Of a stretch of 26,128 bases of DNA, positions 1-8,665 are shown piece after piece. The stretch lies in NCBI GenBank assembly GCA_900095095.1, contig FMBT01000276.1:1-26128 (forward strand). Reading direction: 5' to 3'. Positions within the stretch are counted from its first letter, which is position 1; every line of letters begins with the position of its first letter. This DNA comes from Fragilariopsis cylindrus CCMP1102. Taxonomy: Eukaryota; Bacillariophyta; Bacillariophyceae; Bacillariales; Bacillariaceae. The position numbers and the translations under genes were made by a program. The notes below the pieces were generated by a model that was not told where the DNA came from, did no database searches, and saw only the letters and a list, made by a program, of their open reading frames with translations.

Positions 1-121
1 GAGAGAGAAGAAGCAGTATGATTAGATTTGTACATTTTTTAAATTGAAAAGAAAAATTAACGTACAAAAGAAGAGAGGCAGCTTTTAAAATAACAAGCTT
101 CGTTATCGTTTATATACGTAC
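1..121 (-). other. Intron of the flavohemoglobin-like gene, 5' part
   Basis: On the minus strand the sequence after the globin exon begins GTACGTATAT and is A/T-rich with stops in the exon frame. No acceptor followed by recognisable globin coding sequence is visible before the edge, so the intron may continue outside the window. Confidence 0.45.
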
Positions 122-427
122 TGCAGGATTAAACCATTGTAATAATGCAGGATGTTTAGATAATACTTTAGAATAAAAACATTTCGTAATATCTAACATT
201 TTAGGTGCCACTGCTGGTGCAGTTGCCACAATCATATCGATTGTTGCTGTTGATAATTCTGTTGGTAAACCCATACCATCACTGGATCGTGGATTTGCTA
301 AATTAGTAATAACTGTAACTGGACTAGTACTCCTAGTACCATCCTTGCCGGTGGTGGTGGTGGTTGCCTTAGCAGCATCAGGATATGACGTAACAGCATT
401 AAATGCAAATGGACATTTACTAATCAT
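122..427 (-). CDS. Flavohemoglobin-like globin domain, first exon (partial)
   Basis: The last ~45 residues match the N-terminal helices of flavohemoglobin globin domains: a helix A-like LSTATIDMIVATAPAV, then KCFYSKVLSKHPALLQWFNP, the same layout as the FY..(L/M)...P.L...FN block of bacterial and fungal nitric oxide dioxygenases. These enzymes oxidise NO to nitrate with a heme globin domain plus an FAD/NAD(P)H reductase module. The heme-ligand histidine and the reductase part would lie beyond the left edge. The first ~55 residues are a T/S-rich extension not typical of the family. The exon ends in phase 0 at CCTGCA, followed by a GTACGT donor at 121-116; reading through the donor soon meets a stop. 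The start is the ATG at 427. An in-frame TAA about 36 bases upstream separates it from a hydrophobic stretch. A single-domain globin is the main alternative. Confidence 0.68.
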
Positions 428-863
428 CTTGAAGGTTGTTGTTTTGGATTTCTTGTTGTTTTTTTGTTACTGTGTTAATATTATGATCCCACAGTACTGT
501 ATAGCAACGATGGCAGCGAGAGTAGTAGTTGCTGCAATGATAACGCTACTACCGGTAGTAGCAATTGATTTGGGATTGTTACTTCAAGTTCGTAGGAGTA
601 GACATATTTTTTTGTTGATGGCTGGTAGTGTGTATTTAGTCTCATCGTTTGATGGTATAAGTCACACTTCCATTTGACCCTTACCAGTTACTCGTTTATA
701 ATGTACAGTGCCTTATATAAATAAAGAAGCGAGTACAGATGATAGATCATAGAAAGACGTGTTGATACAATCTTCAAGAACCAAACATTACTTAACAAGC
801 TCTCCACGGCTGAATCAGACGCCTACTGTCAGGTACAATGTACAGTACTGTATATTTGTTATG
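428..863. other. Upstream region of the globin gene, no supported gene
   Basis: On the minus strand, at about 470-580, the frame of the globin exon encodes a hydrophobic stretch (SSVIIAATTTLAAIVAIQYC, then GIIILTQ) ending in an in-frame TAA about 36 bases before the ATG at 427. It could be 5' UTR or a lost or misread membrane anchor. The plus-strand ORF over the same bases has no family resemblance. A TATATAAATA motif lies at about 713-722. Nothing else is recognised. Confidence 0.4.
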
Positions 864-958
864 TATCATGACAATGTGATGTTATTACCCGGGACTGGAT
901 TTGATCACGACTGGATCTTCATTATTTTGTTAGGAGTCAAAGATATTTTGGTGTACCG
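864..958. repeat. Direct repeat, copy 1, left of the piggyBac relic
   Basis: This ~95 bp block reads TATCATGACAATGTGATG..., runs through TTTGATCACGACTGGATCTT and ATTATTTTGTTAGGAGT, and ends in GGTGTACCGG. It recurs at 2687-2785 in the same orientation with a few substitutions and short indels. The two copies bracket the piggyBac-like coding relic. Confidence 0.85.
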
Positions 959-959
959 G

Positions 960-1172
960 TACATAATCTTCTTCTTCCATACAATACAGAAGATATCATA
1001 TGATATGCCATCAAGCACCCCATGTAGAACATCAGTCTTTCCAACTTCACAATCATAACAAAATTTGAGGTCAATTATTCCTACTGCTGGAATGAAAATA
1101 TATTTATAAAACAAATAATGTTATGAGTAGTATCAACAGTATTTTAGATATAGTATATACAATAGCAAGCAA

Positions 1173-1211
<39 letters not shown>

Positions 1212-2100
1212 GCATATATTATAAAACAACAACAACACATACCTTGTATGAAAGAAGGCCATTTTCTTCTTTTCTTTATGACTGCACCTGCATGCAAACC
1301 TCCCTTCTTCAAATTAATAAGAGCCTGTAGTACACAAAATTCACTATCAAGAATGACAACCTTTCCAGAGTGCCAGATCGAAGATGTCAGTCTTGCTAGT
1401 AGTGATCTTGTTTTGCCTTCCTCCTTTTCATATTTTATGTACATAATCAGCTGGTGTGTCTTTTCCCATTACAATTCTGCAGCATAAAGATTGTAGTCAT
1501 ACCATCAGCAATAGTATGGTATTCATTGCCAACAGGATGTGGTTTTCTTGGACAGAAATCATATCCAGGACAAGTCCATCTCATGTTCCATATCAACATC
1601 GATTCATCTAAGCAGCTGACCCAAGAAGGAACATCTCTTCCTGCATGTTCATATTCCATGCAGAAATAAGGTTCCTCATCTCCCATATCGATCAGTTTCA
1701 TTAGGTGTACTTGTTGTAGTAGTAAGACAACTCATAATCTGTGTAAATGGTAGCCAGGCATGAACTGACTCAATCGATATGGTGCACCTGCCTCTAATGA
1801 TATTGGCCACCCATGTCAAGAAGATCAGGTGAAAAATTTGGTGCATTTGTAAAGAGAGGCAAGTCCGGTACTTTTTGATCAAAGTTGCCACCAGCTTCAC
1901 CCTCAACCTTAACTTTTGCATATCTTTCAGCACGAATAGATCAGATGACCACCAAATGAATCATGCTTTACAACAATACTTACATTTGGCTTTCTTTTCA
2001 TATTCCTTGTTTCTTGACTCACAACAACACAATCCTGTAGTTGTTGTTTATGTTCACGACCTTTATAGGTATGACTTGTTCGATCTTTTGTTTAGGATGC
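960..2100 (-). pseudogene. Decayed piggyBac-type (DDE_Tnp_1_7) transposase
   Basis: Fragments in several minus-strand frames keep piggyBac-family order. From the N-terminal side they are GAPYRLSQFMPGYH at about 1750-1790; PSWVSCLDESMLIWNMRW then TCPGYDFCPRKPHPVGNEYH at about 1510-1625; GKVVILDSEFCVLQALINLK then GGLHAGAVIKKRRKWP at about 1265-1365; and CEVGKTDVLHGVLDGISYDI at about 995-1055. The aspartates in LDES and VVILDSEF fit the DDE catalytic core. A GTATGT donor after IQG (about 1245) and an acceptor near 1085 define an intron that holds the (TA)n run. Stops (TAG after GGQYH, TGA after YHLHRL) and a frameshift before YEKEEGKTRS show it is dead. About 300 bp upstream, plus-strand ORFs show nothing recognisable. 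It is a lineage-type piggyBac copy, not autonomous. Confidence 0.8.
1176..1208. repeat. (TA)n microsatellite inside the transposase intron
   Basis: An uninterrupted run of about 16 AT/TA dinucleotides lies between the inferred donor and acceptor of the piggyBac-relic intron. Confidence 0.95.
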
Positions 2101-2533
2101 AAGTACTTTAATAGGATGCTGCAAGGTAAGGAGCACCAACACCCTGTTGCTTGTGCTTCGTCTTTGGTGGTATGATATTTCATTTTTTAACAAGTTGAGT
2201 TTAATAGATATTGTACATATACAATTTGTACACATACCATATGATGCAAACATGCAAAACCAACAAACTTATCACACATTGTGATGAGGAGATGAATGGG
2301 AAGCAGACAATACATTCAAATATTGGCCCAAAAGCATTAGAACAGAAGGTATGGCCGGTATGTTGTGTATTTAAACAGTTGGCGAGTGTTTTAATTTCAA
2401 TTTCTTTGAAATGTTACAAGGGCCTTCCTATCAGGTAGTTTGTTCTTGACACATATCAATCACAGTTTGTTTAGAAACATTCGCCTAAAAGTGAAAAAAA
2501 AAATCAACCACCATTACAACTAAATAACAATAC
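2101..2533. other. Noncoding stretch upstream of the transposase relic
   Basis: Small ORFs occur here but none resembles a known family and none keeps a coding-like composition. It probably belongs to the degraded transposon or its insertion site. Confidence 0.4.
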
Positions 2534-2662
2534 CATTGAATTCAATTAGAATGTAATCGATCCAATAGCATGGTAGGTATTTGTCTAAGGAAGGAAGTCA
2601 ATGAATTCAATTAACTATATTATCTCGAAGTTTTATTCTTCTCCTACTCGATTGAATTCAAT
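2534..2662. repeat. Three copies of an ATTGAATTCAAT-type palindrome
   Basis: ATTGAATTCAAT occurs at 2534-2545 and 2651-2662, and a near copy AATGAATTCAATT at about 2600-2612. Spacing is roughly 50-65 bases. The 12-base word is a perfect palindrome. The role is unknown. Confidence 0.6.
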
Positions 2663-2686
2663 GACCATAATATGTCATTAGCCGAG

Positions 2687-2785
2687 TATCATAACAATGT
2701 GATGTTATTACACGGGATTTGATTTGATCACGACTGGATCTTGATTATTTTGTTAGGAGTTGAATATTAGATATTGGTGTACCGG
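2687..2785. repeat. Direct repeat, copy 2, right of the piggyBac relic
   Basis: Second copy of the block at 864-958 in the same orientation (TATCATAACAATGTGATG... to GGTGTACCGGG). It ends about 130 bases before the ATG at 2917, so it may also form part of that gene's upstream region. Confidence 0.85.
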
Positions 2786-2916
2786 GTAGAGAGAAATAAT
2801 GTCAACAGCAATAATGGGAACACAAGAAGTAGTCAAGTAGTCGTGAGAACAGCAAAGCGATACTAGCTAGTAACGATAGCCATCCCCATCTGACCCTCCC
2901 ACACGTTCATTCCACC

Positions 2917-3777
2917 ATGGTCAGAAGGGCACAACAGAGCAAGCCAGTGGCACACAAAGGCCAAAGTCGAAGAAAAGCACCAGCAAAGACGAGCGTGAGT
3001 TCCAAGACAAGTAAGAATTATCAAGCGTCTCGGTCTGCTTCAGGTCGTCGTGATGCTGCCGCTACTGGTAGACAAGAACGTAATCGTCCTGCTTCCAGTA
3101 GGAGAAGAAGAAGAAAACAACAACCGCCCAGGCAAATTCCGCAGCAGGATATATCGCTTGAACCCATCAAGGTTTCTAAAGGCAGCATTCATAGTCATTG
3201 GAAAAAGGAAATAGGCGGGCTTATCCGCTATTATATAAATGCCAGCTCACATGCTAGTCCGAGACAGGCCGACGAAGAAATTGAACGGATGTACTATCGA
3301 TCAGATTGCTCAGTTGAAGATACCAAAAGTCTCATCCTCGAGGCGCTTGGGGTTACAAAAGAAATCCAGAATAATTGCATCAATATAAAGATGGCCATTG
3401 AAAAAGACGGACTTGGCCAGTCTACAAATGATGAGACTCTCGCTCCTTTCTCGCTCACAAAAGATTCAAAGGGGATTATTTTGTCCCAAAGCCAACAAGC
3501 TGGTGAGGGGCCAGCGCATTGCCACGAGCATTGGACCAATGTCGTTATCCCAAACTGGGCAATCGGGAAGGCTTTTTACTTTCAGTTGGAGAATAATTCA
3601 TCCATCAATTTATCGTGTGAGATTGTTTTGGACGGGCATCAAATTGCTCGTAATGCTCCCTTGCCTGGAAAAACCAATAGATCAGTGAGGCCAGATGCAG
3701 GGAGATACTTTGAGGCACATAAATGGATCCTACAACCGGCCAAACGGGTCAAATTCAATCAGAAGCAACGAATGTGA
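2917..3777 (+). CDS. Unknown lineage-specific protein, N-terminal part
   Basis: A 286-residue ORF. Its ATG sits in an excellent context (CCACCATGG). Residues 1-75 are strongly basic and Ser/Arg/Lys-rich, including RRRRRKQQPP, which suggests nucleic-acid binding or nuclear localisation (inference). Residues ~80-155 (SKGSIHSHWKKEIGGLIRYY, then EALGVTKEIQNN) look helical. Residues ~195-280 look like a compact beta-rich domain (FYFQLENNSSINLSCEIVLD, then ARNAPLPGK and RSVRPDAGRYFEAHKWIL). It ends at 3777 inside the next ORF, which starts 55 bases earlier in another frame directly after a TAA. The join has the sign of one missing base, and the C-terminal block runs naturally into the next ORF. I read the pair as one interrupted protein. 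I know no biochemical function. Confidence 0.6.
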   Translation: MVRRAQQSKPVAHKGQSRRKAPAKTSVSSKTSKNYQASRSASGRRDAAATGRQERNRPASSRRRRRKQQPPRQIPQQDISLEPIKVSKGSIHSHWKKEIGGLIRYYINASSHASPRQADEEIERMYYRSDCSVEDTKSLILEALGVTKEIQNNCINIKMAIEKDGLGQSTNDETLAPFSLTKDSKGIILSQSQQAGEGPAHCHEHWTNVVIPNWAIGKAFYFQLENNSSINLSCEIVLDGHQIARNAPLPGKTNRSVRPDAGRYFEAHKWILQPAKRVKFNQKQRM

Positions 3778-5150
3778 ATAATATGGCAGATTGTGTTGAT
3801 GATGCTGGGCCTGAGCAGCTGGTGGATTTGAATAGAGACAAGTTGGAAGACATTCCGAAGCCTAGAACTCCTCGATACAATGGGGCGCGACCAGATTATG
3901 GAGGCCAACGTGTCAGCACTGAATTATACCCCGATCCAACCTCATTTGGTTGGACATTTACGGGTGGTGTTGAGGCATCTCGTGTAGAGTTCTTCGAGCG
4001 GCGCATTAATATGGGAAGAGTCAAATTGGATTGGTTCTATACTACTGCAACTGTCAAGACCATATTGGAACATCCTAGTACCGGTCGAAATCAGTTATTC
4101 CGGAATTCGGTCACTTCTGATCAATTTGTACAAATACTGACGAACCCTAGAGTCCATACTGACAGAGGATATCGCAGGAGTGGAGATAGGCCAATGGATA
4201 TTGTGGTCAAGGATGTGGGCATGGAAGATGAATTTGATTTGTTGCCGAATGAACAGATCAATGGTAATGATAACGATAATGCTAATTCTTCAGAAGTCGA
4301 TACAGCCATAGATATGGAGGATTCTAGTGCACCCAGTGCCGATTCAGCTGCCTCCTCGTCAATATTCTTTGCGAAAAATGAAGACTATGATTTCAAGACG
4401 CAGGGACACATGAATAGAAGGACTGAGATGGACAAATTACACCAGAGCCGCCAGTATGAAAAATGGGAAGAAGCTGCAAAGAAGGAATATGCAGTAATAC
4501 ATGCTAAATTCTACATTTCTCTGCCCAAGAGAATACGCCAGCCTCCTCCATCGAATGTGAGGTCATCCAATCAAGGGCGTGGTGGAGGGAGGAGACGGAG
4601 AAAAAATCTGGAAGCACTTCCTGAACAAGCTCCGGTTGTTGATATCAAAGCTGCAGAAAATGCTACGCTGGGCACTGAATATCGTGCTACTGGCCCAAAC
4701 CAAAGTAGGATGCGTTCTAATGTGCGAATGGATCGAATCAAGGGTTTAACAGATGACGACGAGTGGAAAGGTGGTCCATTGTTTGAGCGAAAATTGTATT
4801 ACAGAGCGGAGGAAGTCATTTCTGGTTCTGGGATGTATACAAGTAGTGGCGATGAACTTGACATGGAGGATGAGGCTGAGGATAGCAATATAGCTAGTCT
4901 CCGTGACAGTGTATCATTAGGGGAATACAAGGCTGCAAAGATCAGCCAAGTGAAACAATATCACGTAGAGAACAAAGCTTACAACCCTGAAGAGGCAGAA
5001 GAGCTCCTACATAATTGTCAGAACAAAATCCGTCTGTGCAGCAGCCTCGAAGATATCGATGAGTTGGTTAAGATTTTCTACGGAGAATTAGTCAAGGGCG
5101 AGTTTTATGGGAATATACAATCCGACCCTGTTGACGTTGAATACGTGTAG
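3723..5150 (+). CDS. Unknown lineage-specific protein, C-terminal part
   Basis: A 475-residue ORF that is open, acidic and clearly coding. Residues ~45-150 form a compact block: PRYNGARPDYGGQRVSTELY, then SFGWTFTGGVEASRVEFFE, KLDWFYTTATVKTILEHPST and QILTNPRVHTDRGYRRSG. I recall similar blocks in multicopy diatom hypothetical proteins, but cannot name a domain. Residues ~180-220 are an N/D/S-rich linker and ~285-300 a basic R/G patch (GRGGGRRRRK). The C-terminus (AYNPEEAEELLHNCQNKIRL, then DIDELVKIFYGELVKGE) looks alpha-helical. The ATG at 3723 directly follows a TAA and overlaps the previous ORF by 55 bases, so it may not be a genuine start. No classical slippery heptamer is visible in the overlap. 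Reinitiation on a dicistronic mRNA is a less likely alternative. Confidence 0.62.
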   Translation: MDPTTGQTGQIQSEATNVNNMADCVDDAGPEQLVDLNRDKLEDIPKPRTPRYNGARPDYGGQRVSTELYPDPTSFGWTFTGGVEASRVEFFERRINMGRVKLDWFYTTATVKTILEHPSTGRNQLFRNSVTSDQFVQILTNPRVHTDRGYRRSGDRPMDIVVKDVGMEDEFDLLPNEQINGNDNDNANSSEVDTAIDMEDSSAPSADSAASSSIFFAKNEDYDFKTQGHMNRRTEMDKLHQSRQYEKWEEAAKKEYAVIHAKFYISLPKRIRQPPPSNVRSSNQGRGGGRRRRKNLEALPEQAPVVDIKAAENATLGTEYRATGPNQSRMRSNVRMDRIKGLTDDDEWKGGPLFERKLYYRAEEVISGSGMYTSSGDELDMEDEAEDSNIASLRDSVSLGEYKAAKISQVKQYHVENKAYNPEEAEELLHNCQNKIRLCSSLEDIDELVKIFYGELVKGEFYGNIQSDPVDVEYV

Positions 5151-5299
5151 ATTTCAGTCCAGTGTAATATTCAGTTCACATCACTTTACTGTGGTATGTT
5201 CTGATAACAGTATTATACCTTGTATGCTAAGTATAGAAGTAGATTATTTGTAGGAAGGGGCGATTACAACTGCACAATAATAAAGGTCACTAGTCAGAG

Positions 5300-5449
5300 C
5301 TAGTAATCAAATTTGAGTTTTCCGTCTATCTCTGGATTATAGATACCTTCAGCAATCTTTTTCTCATATTCTGTAACCTTCATGGAGTAACCATTGTATT
5401 TGTCCTTTCCTTCTGGAGTGAAGAATTCATACATGGTATTCAGCTGAAC
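5300..5449 (-). pseudogene. C-terminal coding fragment of an unrecognised gene
   Basis: A 49-codon open stretch reads [20 protein letters not shown], then [20 protein letters not shown] and GKLKFDY before a TAG at 5302-5300. The composition is strongly protein-like. It begins after a stop, near candidate AG acceptors (CTAG, TTCAG), so it may be a last exon or an orphan remnant. No family is recognised. Confidence 0.4.
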
Positions 5450-5500
5450 CTAGCTTCGTTACAGCGAACTTTAGACGAGGAGAACTAACGGCCTTACTAT

Positions 5501-5690
5501 CTATCTGTTTTTCAAGTTTTTCATTTTTTTTAAATTAACGCTTGTTTTTACTGGTGAAAAAAACAGTTCGGCATGTTCGTTAGGAGATTGTCTGATTGGA
5601 CCTTTCAAAGCCGCAATACTGCCCTTTCCAACGTAGACATAGTAGGACCGACAGGTCGACGTCTTATTTTCGATGATGGAGTCAATAATT
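5501..5690 (-). pseudogene. Second coding-like fragment, unrecognised
   Basis: In another minus-strand frame an open segment reads YYVYVGKGSIAALKGPIRQS, then PNEHAELFFSPVK, and ends at the TAG at 5503-5501. With 5300-5449 it may be the wreck of one gene, but the frames differ and no intron can be assigned with confidence. Confidence 0.3.
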
Positions 5691-5702
5691 TATTATTCTG
5701 AC

Positions 5703-6521
5703 TCAACTATGCATGTTGTCACCCCCATCGATCTTGATCGTTTTGAAAGCCAAGAAAGTCTGAAAAATGACTTCACAAAGCTTTAGCTCTCGAAGATGCT
5801 TCCAATCTAAATGATTACCGGGAACAGGAGCATGGTTAAAAGCCGTTCCATGAACCGTCGACCTTCATCATCCGGTGGATGTAGGTACTTTTGCTGTAAT
5901 TTCCCTCTGTGCAGAGCTGGAACGGACAGTAAAACCTTTAGTGCCTGATTCTCTGGGTAGATAGTAGTGGCCATTACCATGAAAACGATCGAACTTGTTG
6001 TAGAACTTGCTCCAACTACAGCTCGGGGTGCTCATAGAATTCTTCAGGGCCCAAGTAGCAGTACTATCTTCGGGATTCTTTCGGAATTAAAACCTTTAGT
6101 GCCTGATTCTCTGGGTAGATAGTAGTGGCTATTACCATGAAAACAACCGAACTTGTCGTAGAACTTGCTCCAACTACAGCTCGGGGTACTCATAGAATTC
6201 TTTAGGGCCCAAGTAGCAGTACTATCTTCGGGATTCTTTCGGAATTGATTGACCTTGATCTTTGTAGGGTTCAACGCACTTTGTACTTCCTTCAACATCC
6301 TTGCTTCGTTTGTCATCTTCGATTTCTTTGCTCGTATCGTTGTTATTGACCAGGGAGACCTTTTCCCCCTCGCTCTCATCGTCGGCGTCGGTAAAACCTT
6401 CGGCTATGCGAAGCCTCAAAGCTATATACTGTGTATGTGATAGGTTTATTTCCAGTTTACGTCGTCTCGAAGCGTTTGGAGGAACATGTAGATACTCGAG
6501 ACAACTCAGCGCTTCACACAA
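5703..6521 (-). pseudogene. Broken paralogue of the adjacent Tudor-protein C-terminus
   Basis: Fragments here align with the C-terminal domain of the 6557-8665 protein. GNSHYYLPRESGTKGF matches NYSNYYYLPGENAKDF. LHPPDDEGRRFMERLLTMLL then FPGNHLDWKHLRELKL matches LPTNDAERSFVRLIRYAL then VPGTPWMWREIRKV. An upstream acidic segment (EGFTDADDESEGEKV) resembles the linker of such proteins. A 158 bp tandem duplication breaks the frame, and further frame changes follow in the tail. The copy lies just downstream of the larger gene on the same strand, which suggests a tandem duplication that later decayed. The inferred end is the TGA at 5705-5703. No Tudor repeat is seen in what remains. Confidence 0.6.
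5931..6246. repeat. Tandem duplication, two 158 bp units
   Basis: Units 5931-6088 and 6089-6246 both begin AAAACCTTTAGTGCCTGATT and end GGGATTCTTTCGGAATT. They differ at only about nine positions. Because 158 is not a multiple of 3, the duplication shifts the frame of the paralogue fragment it lies in. Confidence 0.97.
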
Positions 6522-6556
6522 TAAATCTAAAGAGTTGTAATGAGATTCGAGGACGT

Positions 6557-8665
6557 CTACGAGGACATTGGGGGTTTTCCAACCCCACTATCCGTCCTGC
6601 AATAGCCTATCGCGCCCAATAAATACGAAGTCTCGGAACGATTAACTTTCCGGATTTCCCTCCACATCCAAGGTGTTCCAGGAACGAGTGCGTATCGAAT
6701 GAGCCGTACAAAGGACCGTTCAGCATCGTTTGTAGGTAGCTTAGATCCATTCGATAATGCATACTCAGTTGTCCTAGCAAAGTGCTGGGAGATTTCTTCA
6801 ACACTTGAGAATCTCTTAGTGAAATCTTTAGCATTTTCTCCAGGTAGATAGTAATAATTCGAATAGTTCATACCGGTAGCCGTCAGGCACAACTTATGCT
6901 CGTATTTCGGCGTGTTTATTTTCCAAGGAGTGACATCGTTTCCATCATTATTGATCTTTAGATTTTTGTCGTTGCAGAGATAACTTAACCTTCTATTTTT
7001 GTTTGAAGGTTCATCGTTGTTATCTTTATCGGTATCGACGTCAATTCGTCCCTTCTTTTTGTACTTTTTAGGACGATTGGATTTCTTGCTACGTTTCTCG
7101 ACGCTATCGTTGGTATTAAATAGAGGGCTCTTCTCTTTCTTTCTTGACTTCTTTGTCGTAATGAAGCTGTTATTCTTCGTCGTATTCTTCGATGCTGCGT
7201 TGTCATTTTCAATCCTTGCATTGGTGTTCCATATTGAGGCGCTGTCAAAAAATTTGCAGAACGTTATGACCTCCTGTTGAGTACAGAAATAATCGACACC
7301 TTTAGTCCATTCCGATCGGGGCCGGACCAATGCCGGTCTGGCGTACCAAAAACCATCGAACCGGTTCGTTGGTTTAACAACATCCCATCCCTTCTTTTTA
7401 AGACGTTTCCAAATAATTGGAAAGTTGTATCGATCTTCCATTTCTTCGTCGTCGTCCTCTTCCTCCTCCTTTTCCTCTTCCACCGACCATTGTTCCACAT
7501 CGTCTTCGTCAAACTCTTCACTCTCTCCGTCTTCATATTTAATGAGATAATACCCACGTTTACGATTATACGATTTGATTTCACCATTATACCAATTACC
7601 ATCCCAAACTCTTTTTCTAATCCTTGTTCCAACAGCGTGCTTCAACCATTGTTTTACATCGTCTTCGTCAAATTCTTCTCTCTCTCCATCTGCATATTTA
7701 ATGACATAGTATCCGCGTTTTTTGCTATACGATTTAATTTTGCCATTATACCAACTACCATCCTCAAATTGTTTCCTGATCTTTGTTCCATTAAGGTAAT
7801 GGTCCACTTCCTGCTTCTTTGTTTCTATCTCCTTTTCAATAGCATCGGGGGGTGAAGATGGTGGTCTGATATTATTTGCATCACAATATGCAAGGACGTC
7901 ATCTTGATATAAGAAATGATCAATACCTAAATTTCCGCGATCTTTGATATTAAAACCTGGTCGGAACCATATGATCGAAACACTCCGCCTTTTCAAATCA
8001 CTTGTTGCATAATCATACGACCAACCTAATGTTTTCTCCAGGTACAACCACAAATCAGACCATCGGATTTTGTCATTGGGAAAAATGGACCATTGTCCTT
8101 TCGTTAAACGATTCTCGTTATTCGTGCCAGCACGAGAAGTAGAAGGAGACGATCGACCACCATCTTCCGACCAAAATTGTGTGTCTACCAATTCAGATAG
8201 AGCTTTCATTCGTTTGACGTGAGTCTGACGAGCGTCGTTGTAACGAGAGATTGATTTGTCTTTGGTGGTGGGGATATTCTCAAAAATCTTACTCTTCACT
8301 CCTGTTAATGCTTGGATATCATGTTGGTATCGATCAAGGAAACTCAAATGAGCAAACCAAACCTCTTTGATTGGTACTGACGGAGAATAAAATCGACATT
8401 GATAGTCATTCTTATCCTTTTTGAGTTCCAAAAAATGAACATACTGCTTAACAGCATTTTGAATATCAACGTAAACCCGACATGGGTATCGAGATTGCAT
8501 AACGGCCTCGAGATGTTTCCAGTTTATTTCTACTCCATTATCTTCGATTTCTGGAATAATGCTTTGGTGGGGTTCATATGCCGATAGGACAGTATGCAAT
8601 TTGATCTCGTATGTAATTATTTTTGTCTCTGACGGCAACTGGAGCGTTAAAACATAGCACACCAC
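6557..8665 (-). CDS. Tandem-Tudor protein with W/GW-rich repeats, main ORF
   Basis: This 702-residue ORF has two near-identical Tudor-like repeats at residues ~292-340 and ~346-393. The pattern is GT(K/R)IRK..(D/E)G.WYNG(K/E)IKSY then KRGYY.IKY.DGE.EEFDEDDV.QW, as in small Tudor folds that read chromatin marks. They are flanked by two copies of a W/GW motif domain: residues ~200-262 (RWSDLWLYLEKTLGW, WFRPGF, GIDHFLYQDDV) and ~416-471 (IIWKRLKKKGWDVV, FWYARP, GVDYFCTQQEV). A Lys/Arg-rich region at ~504-542 resembles a nuclear localisation signal. The C-terminal domain (~590-690) recurs, broken, at 5703-6521. The first ~28 residues overlap the previous ORF in another frame and are probably not native; the protein likely continues from 8574-8963. 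A chromatin or nuclear role is inferred from the Tudor folds. Confidence 0.8.
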   Translation of the reverse strand: MVCYVLTLQLPSETKIITYEIKLHTVLSAYEPHQSIIPEIEDNGVEINWKHLEAVMQSRYPCRVYVDIQNAVKQYVHFLELKKDKNDYQCRFYSPSVPIKEVWFAHLSFLDRYQHDIQALTGVKSKIFENIPTTKDKSISRYNDARQTHVKRMKALSELVDTQFWSEDGGRSSPSTSRAGTNNENRLTKGQWSIFPNDKIRWSDLWLYLEKTLGWSYDYATSDLKRRSVSIIWFRPGFNIKDRGNLGIDHFLYQDDVLAYCDANNIRPPSSPPDAIEKEIETKKQEVDHYLNGTKIRKQFEDGSWYNGKIKSYSKKRGYYVIKYADGEREEFDEDDVKQWLKHAVGTRIRKRVWDGNWYNGEIKSYNRKRGYYLIKYEDGESEEFDEDDVEQWSVEEEKEEEEDDDEEMEDRYNFPIIWKRLKKKGWDVVKPTNRFDGFWYARPALVRPRSEWTKGVDYFCTQQEVITFCKFFDSASIWNTNARIENDNAASKNTTKNNSFITTKKSRKKEKSPLFNTNDSVEKRSKKSNRPKKYKKKGRIDVDTDKDNNDEPSNKNRRLSYLCNDKNLKINNDGNDVTPWKINTPKYEHKLCLTATGMNYSNYYYLPGENAKDFTKRFSSVEEISQHFARTTEYALSNGSKLPTNDAERSFVRLIRYALVPGTPWMWREIRKVNRSETSYLLGAIGYCRTDSGVGKPPMSS

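Noticed and set aside
345..677. 110-codon plus-strand ORF
   Set aside because: It lies antisense to the globin exon and its upstream frame, and the translation has no family resemblance.
3723..3777. Programmed -1 ribosomal frameshift
   Set aside because: No X XXY YYZ slippery heptamer in the overlap, and similar one-base losses occur across unrelated genes in the window.
7277..7855. 192-codon plus-strand ORF
   Set aside because: Antisense shadow of the Tudor repeats and acidic linker; the F/V/I-rich translation mirrors the E/D/K-rich minus strand.
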